Origin: Parabacteroides gordonii MS-1 = DSM 23371 | GTDB taxonomy: Bacteria; Bacteroidota; Bacteroidia; Bacteroidales; Tannerellaceae | Assembly: GCF_000969825.1 (NCBI RefSeq) | Contig: NZ_KQ033920.1 | Span: 685,114 to 749,113 of the forward strand | Length of the DNA stretch: 64,000 nucleotides | Reading direction: 5' to 3' | Part shown: positions 7,941 to 17,091 of the stretch, one piece after another | Position numbering within the stretch: the first letter of the stretch is position 1 | Layout of the letters: the number at the start of each line of letters is the position of its first letter | The notes under the pieces: model-generated | What the model saw: the letters and a program-made list of their open reading frames with translations, nothing else | The model's database searches: none | Told to the model about the DNA's origin: nothing | Made by a program: the position numbers and the translations under genes

Positions 7941-9290
7941 ATGGCAAATGTGATTAAGATTAAAAAGGGTTTAGACATTAATCTGAAGGGTAAAGCTTCG
8001 GATGTACTGCTAAACGGTCGGAAAAGTGATAGCTATGCTATCGTTCCCGATTATTATAACGGTATTATCCCCAAAGTTGTTGCCAAAGTAGGAGAAAAAG
8101 TCAAAGCCGGTTCTGTATTGATGATCGATAAGAACCGCCCGGAAATCAAGTTTGTTTCACCCGTAAGTGGTGAAGTAACTGCCGTAAACCGAGGAGAGAA
8201 GCGTAAAGTCCTTAGCATTGTTGTTAAGCCGGACACGCAGATCGAGTATGAAGATTTCGGCAAGAAAAATGTGTCTTCACTGAAGGGTGAAGAGGTAAAA
8301 GAAGCCCTGCTCAATAGCGGTATGTGGCCTTTTATCAAACAGCGTCCGTACGATATCGTAGCAACGCCGACAGATCAGCCACGCGATATTTTCGTGTCGG
8401 CCTTCTATTCTGCTCCGCTGGCTCCCGATTTCGACTTCATCCTGAAGGGACAGGAAGCTGATTTCCAGACTGGGCTGGATGCGTTGGCAAAACTTACCAG
8501 TGGTAAAGTTTATGTAGGCATCCGTAAAGGTTCTTCCGTGAATGTGAAGAGTGTTGAAACAGTAGAAGTTGAAGGACCGCATCCTGCAGGAAATGTAGGG
8601 GTGCAGATCAATCACATTAAGCCTGTTAATAAAGGCGAAGTGGTTTGGGTGGTTAATCCTGCCGACGTGATCGTTATCGGTCGCCTGTTTAACAAGGGTG
8701 TTGCTGATTTTAGCCGGATGGTTGCCATCACTGGTTCTGAAACAACAGAAAGAGGATACATCAAAACTATTTCCGGTTGTACGATCGACAGCCTGGTGGC
8801 TGGAAAGATCCTGGAAGGTAAAGAAGACCTGCGTATTATCAGCGGAAACGTGCTGACCGGTACAAAAGTTCGTAAAGACGACTATCTGGGAGCTTACGAC
8901 AACCAGATCACAGTGATCCCTGAAGGAGACAAAACTTATGATTTCTTCGGTTGGGCAACTCTTGGATTCGGTAAGTACAGCGTTAGCCATTCTTATTTCA
9001 CCTGGTTGGCTCCGAAAAGCAAAGAATATGTGATCGATGCCCGCATCAAGGGAGGTAAACGTGCGATGATCATGTCTAACGAATACGATAAAGTATTCCC
9101 GATGGACATTATCCCCGAATACCTGCTGAAAGCTATCATCGCTTTCGATATCGATAAAATGGAAAATCTGGGTATCTATGAAGTAGCTCCCGAAGATTTT
9201 GCACTTTGTGAATTTGTTGACACTTCCAAGATCGAACTGCAGAAGATCGTTCGTCAGGGTCTGGATCTGTTATACAAGGAAATGAATTAA
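7941..9290 (+). CDS. nqrA: Na+-translocating NADH:quinone reductase subunit A
   Basis: A 449-residue peripheral subunit of the sodium-pumping NQR complex, which moves electrons from NADH to quinone and exports Na+. It opens MANVIKIKKGLDINLKGKA, the usual NqrA start, and continues with the Rnf/Nqr N-terminal beta domain and the conserved HPAGNVGVQINHI segment. The frame is open from 7797, but ATG 7941 gives the family length and follows the -7 box. First gene of six in an uninterrupted operon, 22 bases before nqrB. Confidence 0.97.
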   Translation: MANVIKIKKGLDINLKGKASDVLLNGRKSDSYAIVPDYYNGIIPKVVAKVGEKVKAGSVLMIDKNRPEIKFVSPVSGEVTAVNRGEKRKVLSIVVKPDTQIEYEDFGKKNVSSLKGEEVKEALLNSGMWPFIKQRPYDIVATPTDQPRDIFVSAFYSAPLAPDFDFILKGQEADFQTGLDALAKLTSGKVYVGIRKGSSVNVKSVETVEVEGPHPAGNVGVQINHIKPVNKGEVVWVVNPADVIVIGRLFNKGVADFSRMVAITGSETTERGYIKTISGCTIDSLVAGKILEGKEDLRIISGNVLTGTKVRKDDYLGAYDNQITVIPEGDKTYDFFGWATLGFGKYSVSHSYFTWLAPKSKEYVIDARIKGGKRAMIMSNEYDKVFPMDIIPEYLLKAIIAFDIDKMENLGIYEVAPEDFALCEFVDTSKIELQKIVRQGLDLLYKEMN

Positions 9291-9312
9291 TAACATAAAA
9301 AATTAGAATACA

Positions 9313-10515
9313 TTGAAAGCGTTAAGGAATTACCTCGACAAGATTAAGCCTAACTTTGAGGAAGGCGGAAAGCTGGCGATGTTCGGTTCTGTATTCGAAG
9401 GTATCGAAACATTTTTATTTGTTCCGAGCACTACCTCGAAATCAGGCGTGCATATTCACGACTCTATCGATTCAAAGCGTACCATGACTGTGGTTATCAT
9501 CGCTTTGTTGCCTGCTTTGCTTTTTGGTATGTACAACGTCGGTTACCAACACAATCTGGCTGTTGGTGCTGATCCGGGATTTTTGATGACCTTCATCTTC
9601 GGTTTCCTGGCCGTACTGCCTAAAATTATTGTTTCGTATGTAGTAGGTCTGGGTATCGAGTTTGCTGTTGCCCAGGTGAAGAAAGAAGAAATTCAGGAAG
9701 GTTTCCTGGTTTCCGGTATATTAATCCCGATGATTGTTCCTATCGATACTCCACTGTGGATGATCGCTGTGGCTACTGCTTTTGCAGTTGTTTTTGCCAA
9801 GGAAGTATTTGGTGGTACAGGCTACAACGTATTTAACGTTGCATTGGTAACACGTGCATTCTTGTTCTTCGCATATCCGGCTGCCATGTCCGGCGACCAG
9901 GTATTCGTTCGCACAGCCGATACATTCGGACTGGGTGCCGGTACTGTAGTAGATGGTTTCTCAGGAGCAACTCCTCTGGGACAGGTTTCTATTGCCGGTA
10001 AAGACATGATCGGTTCATTCCAGACAGTAGACGTATTGGGTAACCCGTTGTCTACATGGGATATGTTCCTGGGATTGATTCCGGGTTCAATCGGTGAAAC
10101 ATCCGTATTAGCTATCCTGATCGGTGCCGTGATTTTGCTGTATACTCAGATCGCAAGCTGGAAAACAATGCTGTCTGTATTTGTAGGTGGTGCTTTAATG
10201 GCTGCTATCTTCAATATGATAGGAACTACCGTTGCTATGTGTGTATCTCCAGTCGATCACTTGTTCCTGGGTGGTTTTGCTTTTGGTGCCGTATTTATGG
10301 CTACCGACCCTGTAACATCTGCACGTACTGAAACTGGTAAATATATTTATGGATTCTTAGTGGGAGCTATGGCTATCATTATCCGTGCGCTGAACCCGGG
10401 TTATCCCGAAGGTATGATGCTCGCTATCCTGTTGATGAATGTATTTGCTCCGCTGATTGACTACTATGTGGTAGAAAGCAACATCACACGTCGTTTAAAG
10501 AGAGCAGTGAAGTAA
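9313..10515 (+). CDS. nqrB: Na+-translocating NADH:quinone reductase subunit B
   Basis: A 400-residue integral membrane subunit. The flavinylation motif SGATPLG has Thr220 as the expected covalent FMN site, and many transmembrane helices follow. The start is a TTG codon: the residues after it (KALRNYLDKIKPNFEEGG) match the conserved NqrB N terminus, whereas the next ATG at 9379 would remove them. A TTG start may lower its translation relative to neighbours. Confidence 0.97.
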   Translation: MKALRNYLDKIKPNFEEGGKLAMFGSVFEGIETFLFVPSTTSKSGVHIHDSIDSKRTMTVVIIALLPALLFGMYNVGYQHNLAVGADPGFLMTFIFGFLAVLPKIIVSYVVGLGIEFAVAQVKKEEIQEGFLVSGILIPMIVPIDTPLWMIAVATAFAVVFAKEVFGGTGYNVFNVALVTRAFLFFAYPAAMSGDQVFVRTADTFGLGAGTVVDGFSGATPLGQVSIAGKDMIGSFQTVDVLGNPLSTWDMFLGLIPGSIGETSVLAILIGAVILLYTQIASWKTMLSVFVGGALMAAIFNMIGTTVAMCVSPVDHLFLGGFAFGAVFMATDPVTSARTETGKYIYGFLVGAMAIIIRALNPGYPEGMMLAILLMNVFAPLIDYYVVESNITRRLKRAVK

Positions 10516-10537
10516 CATTATAATAAGAAGTAGAATT

Positions 10538-11203
10538 ATGAATAGAGATAGTAATGTATATACCGTAGTATATGCTTCTGTAATGGTTCTTCTGGTTGCT
10601 GTTGTGTTAGCTTTCACTTCGCAGTCGTTGAGAAGTTTCCAGAAAAAGAATGAAGATAACGATAAAAGACAACAGATCCTGCGTTCAATCAACGTATCGG
10701 TTCCGGCTAATGAAGCTGAAGCTAAATACAATGAATTGATCAAGGAGTCTTTCCTTGTTAATGAAAATGGAGAAAAAGTAGAAGGTGACGCATTTAGTGC
10801 AACACCCGAACAACATCCTGTATTCGTAGCCAGTGTAGATGGTAAGACCAAATATATCATGGCTCTTTCAGGTGCTGGTTTGTGGGGACCTCTGTGGGGC
10901 TACCTTTCTGTTGATGACAATAGAAATACAATTTATGGTACTGACTTCAGCCACCAGGGAGAAACTCCGGGATTGGGTGCTGAAATAGCGAAACCTCAGT
11001 TCAGTAATGAATTTAAAGGAAAGAAACTGTTTGTCAACGGTGAATTTAAATCTGTGGCTATCGTAAAACCGGGTAAGAGTGTTGCCGGTCAGGATTATGT
11101 GGACGGTATTTCCGGTGGTACGATCACAAGTCAGGGTGTCGATCACATGTTGTTCAATAGCCTGAGTGGTTATGTTAAGTTTTTAACCTCACAAAATCAG
11201 TAA
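10538..11203 (+). CDS. nqrC: Na+-translocating NADH:quinone reductase subunit C
   Basis: A 221-residue subunit with one N-terminal membrane helix and a periplasmic FMN-binding domain. The flavinylation site reads DGISGGTITS, with Thr195 as the likely FMN-bearing residue; the usual SGAT is SGGT here. FMN attachment needs an ApbE flavin transferase, and no apbE gene is in the window. It begins 22 bases after nqrB and ends 4 bases before nqrD. Confidence 0.96.
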   Translation: MNRDSNVYTVVYASVMVLLVAVVLAFTSQSLRSFQKKNEDNDKRQQILRSINVSVPANEAEAKYNELIKESFLVNENGEKVEGDAFSATPEQHPVFVASVDGKTKYIMALSGAGLWGPLWGYLSVDDNRNTIYGTDFSHQGETPGLGAEIAKPQFSNEFKGKKLFVNGEFKSVAIVKPGKSVAGQDYVDGISGGTITSQGVDHMLFNSLSGYVKFLTSQNQ

Positions 11204-11207
11204 GAAG

Positions 11208-11837
11208 ATGGGATTATTATCAAGTAAGAATAAAGAAGTATTGTTAGGCCCGTTGAGCACTAACAACCCTGTGATCGTACAGATGCTGGGTATCTGCTCT
11301 GCGCTGGCTGTAACATCGAAGCTTGAGCCGTCTATAGTTATGGGACTTTCCGTGACGGCTGTTGTGGCTTTTGCCAACGTGATTATTTCGTTGCTGCGTA
11401 ATACAATTCCTAACCGTATCCGTATTATCGTACAGTTGGTGGTTGTTGCTGCGCTGGTAACTATCGTAAGTGAAGTATTGAAAGCTTTTGCCTATGACGT
11501 AAATAAGCAGCTTTCCGTGTTCGTTGGTCTGATCATTACCAACTGTATCCTGATGGGACGTCTGGAAGCATTCGCCCTGGGTAACGGCCCGTGGGAGTCT
11601 TTCCTGGACGGTATCGGTAATGGTCTGGGATATGGTTTGATTCTGGTGATCGTAGGTTTCTTCCGCGAATTGCTGGGTTCAGGTACGTTACTTGGATTCC
11701 AGGTGATTCCGCAGGCATTCTACGACTTCGGCTATGTAAACAACGGTTTGATGATCCTGCCTCCGATGGCTTTGATCGTAATTGCCGTGATTATATGGGT
11801 TCACCGTTCTAAGAACAAAGAACTTCAAGAAAATTAA
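11208..11837 (+). CDS. nqrD: Na+-translocating NADH:quinone reductase subunit D
   Basis: A 209-residue membrane protein of the NqrDE/RnfAE family with about six helices. The start LLSSKNKEVLLGPLSTNNPV and NCILMGRLEAFALGNGPW are family hallmarks; the conserved Cys of TNCILMGR helps bind the iron centre formed with NqrE. Four bases separate it from nqrC, so translation is probably coupled. Confidence 0.97.
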   Translation: MGLLSSKNKEVLLGPLSTNNPVIVQMLGICSALAVTSKLEPSIVMGLSVTAVVAFANVIISLLRNTIPNRIRIIVQLVVVAALVTIVSEVLKAFAYDVNKQLSVFVGLIITNCILMGRLEAFALGNGPWESFLDGIGNGLGYGLILVIVGFFRELLGSGTLLGFQVIPQAFYDFGYVNNGLMILPPMALIVIAVIIWVHRSKNKELQEN

Positions 11838-11862
11838 TGCAAACTATTAAACGAATAATAGA

Positions 11863-12480
11863 ATGGAAGAATATTTAAGCACGTTTGTCCGCTCGATCTT
11901 CGTAGACAACATGATTTTCGCATACTATCTGGGTATGTGTTCTTTCCTGGCTGTTTCCAAGAACGTAAAGACTGCTTTAGGATTGGGTATGGCTGTAACG
12001 TTCATCCTGGTATGTACGTTGCCGATCAACTATATGCTCGAAAATTATATTTTGAAAGAAGGCGCCATGAGCTGGTTGGGCGCTGAATATGCAGGTGTGA
12101 ACCTGAGTTTCCTTTCACTGATCATCTTCATCGCCATCATTGCTTCATTTACGCAATTGGTTGAAATGGTCGTAGAAAAGTTCGCTCCGGCCCTGTATGC
12201 TTCTCTGGGTATCTTTTTGCCGCTTATCGCTGTAAACTGTGCTATCCTGGGTGGATCTCTGTTTATGCAGCAGAAAGCATTCTCTAATGTAGGGGTTGCT
12301 ACTGTATACGGTTTGGGTTCTGGTATCGGTTGGATGCTGGCTATCGTTGGTATGGCTGCTATCCGCGAAAAATTAGCTTATTCGGATATTCCAAAACCTT
12401 TGAAAGGTCTGGGTATCACCTTTATCATTACCGGTCTGATGGGTATGGCATTTATGTGCTTCTCCGGACTTAAGATCTAA
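11863..12480 (+). CDS. nqrE: Na+-translocating NADH:quinone reductase subunit E
   Basis: A 205-residue membrane protein homologous to NqrD and inserted in opposite topology in known complexes. FVDNMIFAYYLGMCSFLAVSK carries one conserved Cys and AVNCAILGGSLFM the other (motifs quoted from residues 14-34 and about 125-137). Twenty-five bases follow nqrD. Confidence 0.97.
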   Translation: MEEYLSTFVRSIFVDNMIFAYYLGMCSFLAVSKNVKTALGLGMAVTFILVCTLPINYMLENYILKEGAMSWLGAEYAGVNLSFLSLIIFIAIIASFTQLVEMVVEKFAPALYASLGIFLPLIAVNCAILGGSLFMQQKAFSNVGVATVYGLGSGIGWMLAIVGMAAIREKLAYSDIPKPLKGLGITFIITGLMGMAFMCFSGLKI

Positions 12481-12507
12481 GTATTAACGCATTAAACAAA
12501 AATAAAG

Positions 12508-13797
12508 ATGATTATATTAATGTCGGGCGGACTTACCATTGCGGTGGGAGCAGTTGTATTCCTGGTGATTACACTGATCCTTGTAGGTGCGCTTTTATTT
12601 GCGAAAGCAAAATTAATACCATCGGGCAATGTGAGGATGGTTGTTAACGGAGAGAAGGAATACGATGTTCCCATCGGTGGAACCGTATTGAATACACTTC
12701 AGAGCGAAGGTATTTTCCTTTCATCTGCTTGTGGTGGTAGCGGTAGCTGTGGTCAGTGCCGTTGTCAGGTGCCTGAAGGTGGTGGAAATATTCTTCCTAC
12801 GGAAGTTGGTTTCTTTTCTCGTAAACAGATCAAGGATCATTGGAGACTGGGATGTCAGACTAAGATAAAAGAAGATATCAAGATCAAAGTTCCTGATGAA
12901 GTATTCGGTGTAAAAGAATGGGAATGCGAAGTGATCAGCAACAAGAACGTGGCAACTTTCATCAAAGAGTTTATCGTGGCATTGCCTAAGGGTGAACACA
13001 TGGACTTCGTCCCGGGTTCTTATGCACAAATCAAGATCCCTGCATATTCGATGGATTATGATAAAGATATTGATAAAGATCTGATCGGTGACGGCTATCT
13101 TCCTGCATGGAAGAACTTCGGTTTGTTCGGTTTGAAATGTCAGAACACAGAACCGACTATCCGTGCTTACTCTATGGCTAACTATCCTGCAGAAGGCGAC
13201 CGTATCATGTTGACTGTACGTATCGCAACTCCTCCTTTCAAACCGAAAGATCAGGGTCCTGGCTTCCAGGATATCATGCCGGGTATCGCTTCTTCTTATA
13301 TTTTTACCCTAAAACCGGGTGATAAGGTAATTATGAGTGGCCCTTACGGTGATTTCCATCCGATCTTCGACTCTAAGAGAGAAATGATGTGGGTCGGCGG
13401 TGGTGCCGGTATGGCTCCGTTGCGTGCTCAGATCATGCACATGACTAAGACATTGAAGACTACAGATCGCAAGATGACTTATTTCTATGGTGCACGTGCA
13501 TTGAATGAAGTATTCTATCTGGAAGACTTCCTGGCAATTGAAAAAGAATTCCCGAACTTCGAGTTCCGTCTGGCACTTGACCGTCCTGATCCTGCAGCTG
13601 ATGCAGCAGGTGTGAAGTACACTGCAGGATTCGTTCATCAGGTAATTTATGATACTTATCTGAAAGATCATGAAGCTCCTGAAGATATCGAATACTACAT
13701 GTGTGGTCCTGGCCCGATGTCGAAAGCTGTAGAAAATATGCTTGACAATCTGGGTGTGCCTCGCGAAATGTTACATTTCGATGACTTCGGTGCATAA
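12508..13797 (+). CDS. nqrF: Na+-translocating NADH:quinone reductase subunit F
   Basis: A 429-residue subunit that takes electrons from NADH. Domain order: one N-terminal membrane helix (residues about 5-28), a plant-type [2Fe-2S] ferredoxin domain with CGGSGSCGQC near residues 75-84 plus a later LGCQT, a ferredoxin-reductase FAD domain with RAYSMANYP, and an NAD domain with GGGAGMAPLR and YMCGPGPM. The C terminus FDDFGA is typical. Last gene of the nqr operon, followed by a strong terminator. Confidence 0.97.
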   Translation: MIILMSGGLTIAVGAVVFLVITLILVGALLFAKAKLIPSGNVRMVVNGEKEYDVPIGGTVLNTLQSEGIFLSSACGGSGSCGQCRCQVPEGGGNILPTEVGFFSRKQIKDHWRLGCQTKIKEDIKIKVPDEVFGVKEWECEVISNKNVATFIKEFIVALPKGEHMDFVPGSYAQIKIPAYSMDYDKDIDKDLIGDGYLPAWKNFGLFGLKCQNTEPTIRAYSMANYPAEGDRIMLTVRIATPPFKPKDQGPGFQDIMPGIASSYIFTLKPGDKVIMSGPYGDFHPIFDSKREMMWVGGGAGMAPLRAQIMHMTKTLKTTDRKMTYFYGARALNEVFYLEDFLAIEKEFPNFEFRLALDRPDPAADAAGVKYTAGFVHQVIYDTYLKDHEAPEDIEYYMCGPGPMSKAVENMLDNLGVPREMLHFDDFGA

Positions 13798-13827
13798 ATA
13801 GAGGTTATTCACAAGCCTTAATAGATA

Positions 13828-13863
13828 AAAAGGGAAGAAATTATTTATTTCTTCCCTTTTTTT
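13828..13863 (+). terminator. Terminator of the nqr operon
   Basis: A perfect 14-bp stem (13828-13841 with 13847-13860), 5-base loop and following T-run, 30 bases after the nqrF stop. Confidence 0.9.
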
Positions 13864-14057
13864 GTTTTTAGTGTTTCCTTCATTGAAAATTAATATAAAA
13901 TTCATTGGTACAAATCTTTACGCTTTTTCAAAAGATGAAAATCAACTCCTTTTCTAAAGAAAAAATAGAGAAAATATACTTTTTCATGTAATATCGTGCA
14001 GCATTTCCCGTTGTTATTACATCTTAGCTAATATAGACATAAAAATTGAGCAAGATT

Positions 14058-14240
14058 ATGAAGTCGTTGATTCTATCTTTTTTCGCAGTAATATTAGGTT
14101 ATTCTCTTCTTTTTAACGAGAAAGAGGAGATTCAGCAGCCCATCCACGGTGTTGACAATTCTGTGTATATTCAAAAAACTGATACGCAGAGAATTGATTC
14201 TATCGAAATATATCGCGACAGAACTGCGTACGCGTTATAA
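14058..14240 (+). CDS. Small protein with N-terminal hydrophobic segment
   Basis: A 60-residue open frame that I do not recognise. It begins KSLILSFFAVILGYSLLF, a possible membrane anchor or signal peptide, then a polar tail with several acidic and charged residues. I took ATG 14058 over the TTG 12 bases earlier. No clear promoter or ribosome site; coding status rests on the signal-like start only. Confidence 0.35.
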   Translation: MKSLILSFFAVILGYSLLFNEKEEIQQPIHGVDNSVYIQKTDTQRIDSIEIYRDRTAYAL

Positions 14241-14266
14241 TATTTGTTTAAGAAAACTACTCTTAA

Positions 14267-14314
14267 TAGCAATATTTATTCGATAAAAGTTTGTTTATTA
14301 AATAAATATTGCTA
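14267..14314. promoter_or_regulatory. 14-bp dyad overlapping a promoter
   Basis: TAGCAATATTTATT (14267-14280) and AATAAATATTGCTA (14301-14314) are a perfect inverted repeat around a 20-base loop. The right arm fills the spacer of the promoter at 14290-14320, and the -33 TTTG lies in the loop. This is a plausible operator. Confidence 0.6.
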
Positions 14315-14320
14315 TGTTTG
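14290..14320 (+). promoter_or_regulatory. Consensus Bacteroidetes promoter
   Basis: TTTG (14290-14293), a 19-bp spacer, then TATGTTTG (14313-14320) match the full -33/-7 consensus. It drives the small frame starting at 14347. Confidence 0.65.
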
Positions 14321-14346
14321 TTCCGTATAATTGTTAACATACGGAA

Positions 14347-14613
14347 ATGCTGCATTCATTTATCACTATATATACTTCTGGTCTTTGGATAACCATGCTC
14401 TTTGGAGTGTTGGTTTTTCTGTGTTTGCCTGTATTCTCAGGTGAACTAAATAAATTACCTCAAATTAATAATGTGATCCATATTACTCCGGTTGCATCTG
14501 ATACTGTTTTTGCGGGGAGACAGGACGGACTGACGGCGTATAAGGGAATCATTATTCCTCATACAACACGTTACAGATACTTGATAAGAAATTCCAGGTA
14601 TCGATTGGGCTGA
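14347..14613 (+). CDS. Small hypothetical protein with signal-like N terminus
   Basis: An 88-residue frame with no family I recognise. The first 32 residues are strongly hydrophobic (LWITMLFGVLVFLCLPVFSG), resembling a signal peptide or membrane anchor; the rest is basic and polar. The ATG lies 27 bases after a full consensus promoter, which supports expression. An 8-bp dyad CCTTATCC...GGATAAGG spans about 14619-14651 after the stop. The transcript could also be a regulatory RNA. Confidence 0.4.
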   Translation: MLHSFITIYTSGLWITMLFGVLVFLCLPVFSGELNKLPQINNVIHITPVASDTVFAGRQDGLTAYKGIIIPHTTRYRYLIRNSRYRLG

Positions 14614-14742
14614 TGAACCCTTATCCGGCAGAAACACGCTGAAGGATAAGGGGAGAGGCTTTGTGGAAAAACTTAAGTGCTTATTGTCTGTTCTATATTT
14701 CAGGCAAATAAGAATAATGTTATTGCCTTTTCCTTTCAATTT

Positions 14743-15198
14743 TTATCCCTCCAGAATACCATATTCGGGAATTCCCTCCAGAAAAGAATAAGTTAGATTT
14801 TCGTAATCGATCTTGCAACAGAAATGACTGATGCCGTTGCTGACTGTCAGGTAACGTACGTGCAAGACCATGTTATAACGCACTATCTGGTCGAATACGG
14901 CGCTCGTTATCTCTATGGTAGGGGCTTTATACTCCACGATCATTAAAGGGGCTAAAAAGCGGTTGTATGCAACCGTGTCACAGCGCTTGGCTGTTCCGTT
15001 CAGTTTCACAGGAACTTCATTGGCCAGGAGCTCTTTTGGATATCCTTTGTCCGTCACCAGATAATTCACAAAATGTTGACGTACCCATTCCTCGGGAGTC
15101 AAGGCTACATATTTGCGGCGTACCGGATCGAATATGACGGGCTTCCCGTCTTTTTCCTTTACTTTCGCGGCGAATGATGGCAGGTTTAATGATAGCAT
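14743..15198 (-). CDS. HsdR_N-domain (type I restriction R N-terminal-like) protein
   Basis: A 151-residue protein that corresponds to the N-terminal nuclease-like domain of type I restriction R subunits (HSDR_N_2). A PD-(D/E)xK-type arrangement can be seen: RCDTVAY followed by LMIVEYKAP. There is no helicase domain, no hsdM or hsdS beside it, and the length fits the stand-alone Bacteroidetes version, so it is unlikely to be a restriction enzyme. It is divergent from amn-holA and shares overlapping promoters with it. Its cellular role is unknown. Confidence 0.8.
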   Translation of the reverse strand: MLSLNLPSFAAKVKEKDGKPVIFDPVRRKYVALTPEEWVRQHFVNYLVTDKGYPKELLANEVPVKLNGTAKRCDTVAYNRFLAPLMIVEYKAPTIEITSAVFDQIVRYNMVLHVRYLTVSNGISHFCCKIDYENLTYSFLEGIPEYGILEG

Positions 15199-15212
15199 TT
15201 ACTATATTTGTC

Positions 15213-15220
15213 GTTTATAT
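15213..15220 (+). promoter_or_regulatory. Promoter -7 box of amn-holA
   Basis: TATATTTG matches TAnnTTTG, 35 bases before the amn ATG. It lies inside the probable transcribed leader of the divergent gene. Confidence 0.55.
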
Positions 15221-15240
15221 ATGCACTATAATTCTACCCT

Positions 15241-15248
15241 CAAAGGTA
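15241..15248 (-). promoter_or_regulatory. Promoter -7 box of the HsdR_N gene
   Basis: Reads TACCTTTG on the minus strand, 42 bases before the ATG. It faces and crosses the amn promoter. Confidence 0.55.
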
Positions 15249-15255
15249 ATGATTT

Positions 15256-16032
15256 ATGAAAACAAAACAAGAAATCGTTGAAAATTGGTTACCCCGTTAT
15301 ACGGAGCGTAAACTGGAAGATTTTGATAAGTATATCTTACTCACTAACTTTACCAAATATGTCGAGCTGTTTGCCGAACATTTTGATGTTCCTATCCTGG
15401 GATTGAAAAGCTCGATGCCTAACGCATCGGCCAAAGGGATTACGATCATTAACTTCGGTATGGGAAGTGCGAATGCAGCGACTGTTATGGATCTGTTGTC
15501 GGCAGTCAGCCCGACAGCCGTCCTGTTCCTTGGAAAATGCGGTGGCTTGAAAGCGGCCAATAATCTGGGAGATTATGTTTTGCCGATCGCTGCCATTCGG
15601 GGAGAAGGAACTTCCAACGAATATTTGCCACCCGAAGTCCCGTCTCTTCCTGCTTTTTCAATGTTGCGTGCTATATCTTCTGCGGTTCGCGATAAGGGTA
15701 AAGATTACTGGACTGGAACGATCTATACAACCAATCGTCGTGTCTGGGAATATGATACAGCGTTTAAAGATTACCTGAAACGTACGCATGCTACCGGAAT
15801 CGATATGGAGACGGCCACTTTGCTAACTGCCGGATTCGCCAATAAGATTCCTACCGGAGCCTTATTGATGATTTCTGATAAACCGATGGAAGAAGATGGG
15901 GTGAAGACTGAAGCCAGCGACCGGATAGTTACCCAGAACTTTGCTCCTGAACATGTAAAACTTGGAATAGAGGCTCTCCGTCAGATCATCGATGATAAGA
16001 AAACGGTTCGTCATATTCGCTTCAGTTGGTAA
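15256..16032 (+). CDS. amn: AMP nucleosidase
   Basis: A 258-residue nucleoside-phosphorylase-fold enzyme that splits AMP to adenine and ribose 5-phosphate. Family features are FGMGSANAATV, LFLGKCGGLK, ATGIDMETATL and LMISDKPM; the GIDMET segment supplies the ribose-binding Met-Glu pair. It is shorter than the two-domain E. coli Amn and matches the single-domain form known in Bacteroidetes. Sixteen bases precede holA, so the two are an operon. Confidence 0.88.
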   Translation: MKTKQEIVENWLPRYTERKLEDFDKYILLTNFTKYVELFAEHFDVPILGLKSSMPNASAKGITIINFGMGSANAATVMDLLSAVSPTAVLFLGKCGGLKAANNLGDYVLPIAAIRGEGTSNEYLPPEVPSLPAFSMLRAISSAVRDKGKDYWTGTIYTTNRRVWEYDTAFKDYLKRTHATGIDMETATLLTAGFANKIPTGALLMISDKPMEEDGVKTEASDRIVTQNFAPEHVKLGIEALRQIIDDKKTVRHIRFSW

Positions 16033-16048
16033 TATTAAAGTTCTATTT

Positions 16049-17071
16049 ATGGCAAAAAAAGAAAATACGTTTGAAGAAATATGCCGGGATATAGTAGCTA
16101 AGAAGTTTCAACCTGTCTATATCCTAATGGGTGAAGAACCTTTTTTCATGGATCGGATAACAGATTTGCTCCTGGAGAATGTGTTGTCTGAATCCGAGAA
16201 AGATTTTAACCAGATGATCATGTATGGTGCAGACACAGATGCAGCCATGATCATAAATGCCGCCCGCCGATTCCCGATGATGTCGGAATATCAGTTGGTG
16301 GTTGTTCGCGAAGCTCAGTTGGTTCGTGATATAGAGTTGCTGACCAATTACGTAAAAAGTCCGCTTAAATCGACAGTTCTGGTTATTAATTACAAATACA
16401 AAACTTTGGACAGGCGGAAAACATTGGCTTCAGCTACAGACAAGACAGGCATTTTGTTTGAATCGAAAAAGATTCCGGATTATAAAATGCCGGCGTTTAT
16501 CGTCTCGTTTATGCAACAGCGTTCTATTGGGATCGATCCCAAGGCCGCTCAGATGCTCTCAGACTTCCTTGGAAACGATTTAAGCCGTCTCAATAAGGAA
16601 TTGGACAAGCTGGCGCTGATCTTGCCGGAAAAGGCCGCAAAACGCATCACTCCGGAGTTGATAGAACAGAATATCGGAATAAGCAAAGAATACAATAACT
16701 TCGAGTTGATAAAAGCACTTGCAGTGAAAGATGTACTAAAAGCAAACCGGATAGCTCAATACTTCGAGAAAAATCCTAAAAGCAATCCGATACAGATGAC
16801 CCTTCCTGTAATTTTTAACTATTTCTCAAACCTGCTGATTTGCTACTACACCAAAGACAGATCGGAGACAGGTATAATGACAGCACTAGGTTTACGGGGT
16901 ACTTTTCAGGTGAAAGATTATATGACCGGACTTAGAAATTATCCGGCAATGAAAGTTTTTAATCTGATCAGTGATATCCGGACAACTGATGCCAGATCGA
17001 AAGGAGTAGAAAACACTTCTGTCTCTGATGCGGATCTTCTAAAAGAATTACTTTACAAAATTCTTCATTAA
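16049..17071 (+). CDS. holA: DNA polymerase III subunit delta
   Basis: A 340-residue clamp-loader subunit that opens the sliding clamp. The start KKFQPVYILMGEEPFFMDRI is the usual delta N terminus (AAA+-like fold), with DLSRLNKELDKL and ISKEYNNFELIKAL in the middle. An upstream in-frame start at 15992 lies inside amn and is unlikely; ATG 16049 gives the family start and length. A terminator follows. Confidence 0.93.
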   Translation: MAKKENTFEEICRDIVAKKFQPVYILMGEEPFFMDRITDLLLENVLSESEKDFNQMIMYGADTDAAMIINAARRFPMMSEYQLVVVREAQLVRDIELLTNYVKSPLKSTVLVINYKYKTLDRRKTLASATDKTGILFESKKIPDYKMPAFIVSFMQQRSIGIDPKAAQMLSDFLGNDLSRLNKELDKLALILPEKAAKRITPELIEQNIGISKEYNNFELIKALAVKDVLKANRIAQYFEKNPKSNPIQMTLPVIFNYFSNLLICYYTKDRSETGIMTALGLRGTFQVKDYMTGLRNYPAMKVFNLISDIRTTDARSKGVENTSVSDADLLKELLYKILH

Positions 17072-17091
17072 TACAAATTCACGAATACGAT

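Noticed and set aside
14267-14314. Invertible promoter (phase variation)
   Set aside because: The inverted repeat encloses only 20 bases and cuts through the promoter spacer, and no recombinase gene is nearby.
14743-15198. Type I restriction system
   Set aside because: Only the N-terminal HsdR-like domain is present; there is no helicase, methylase or specificity gene nearby.
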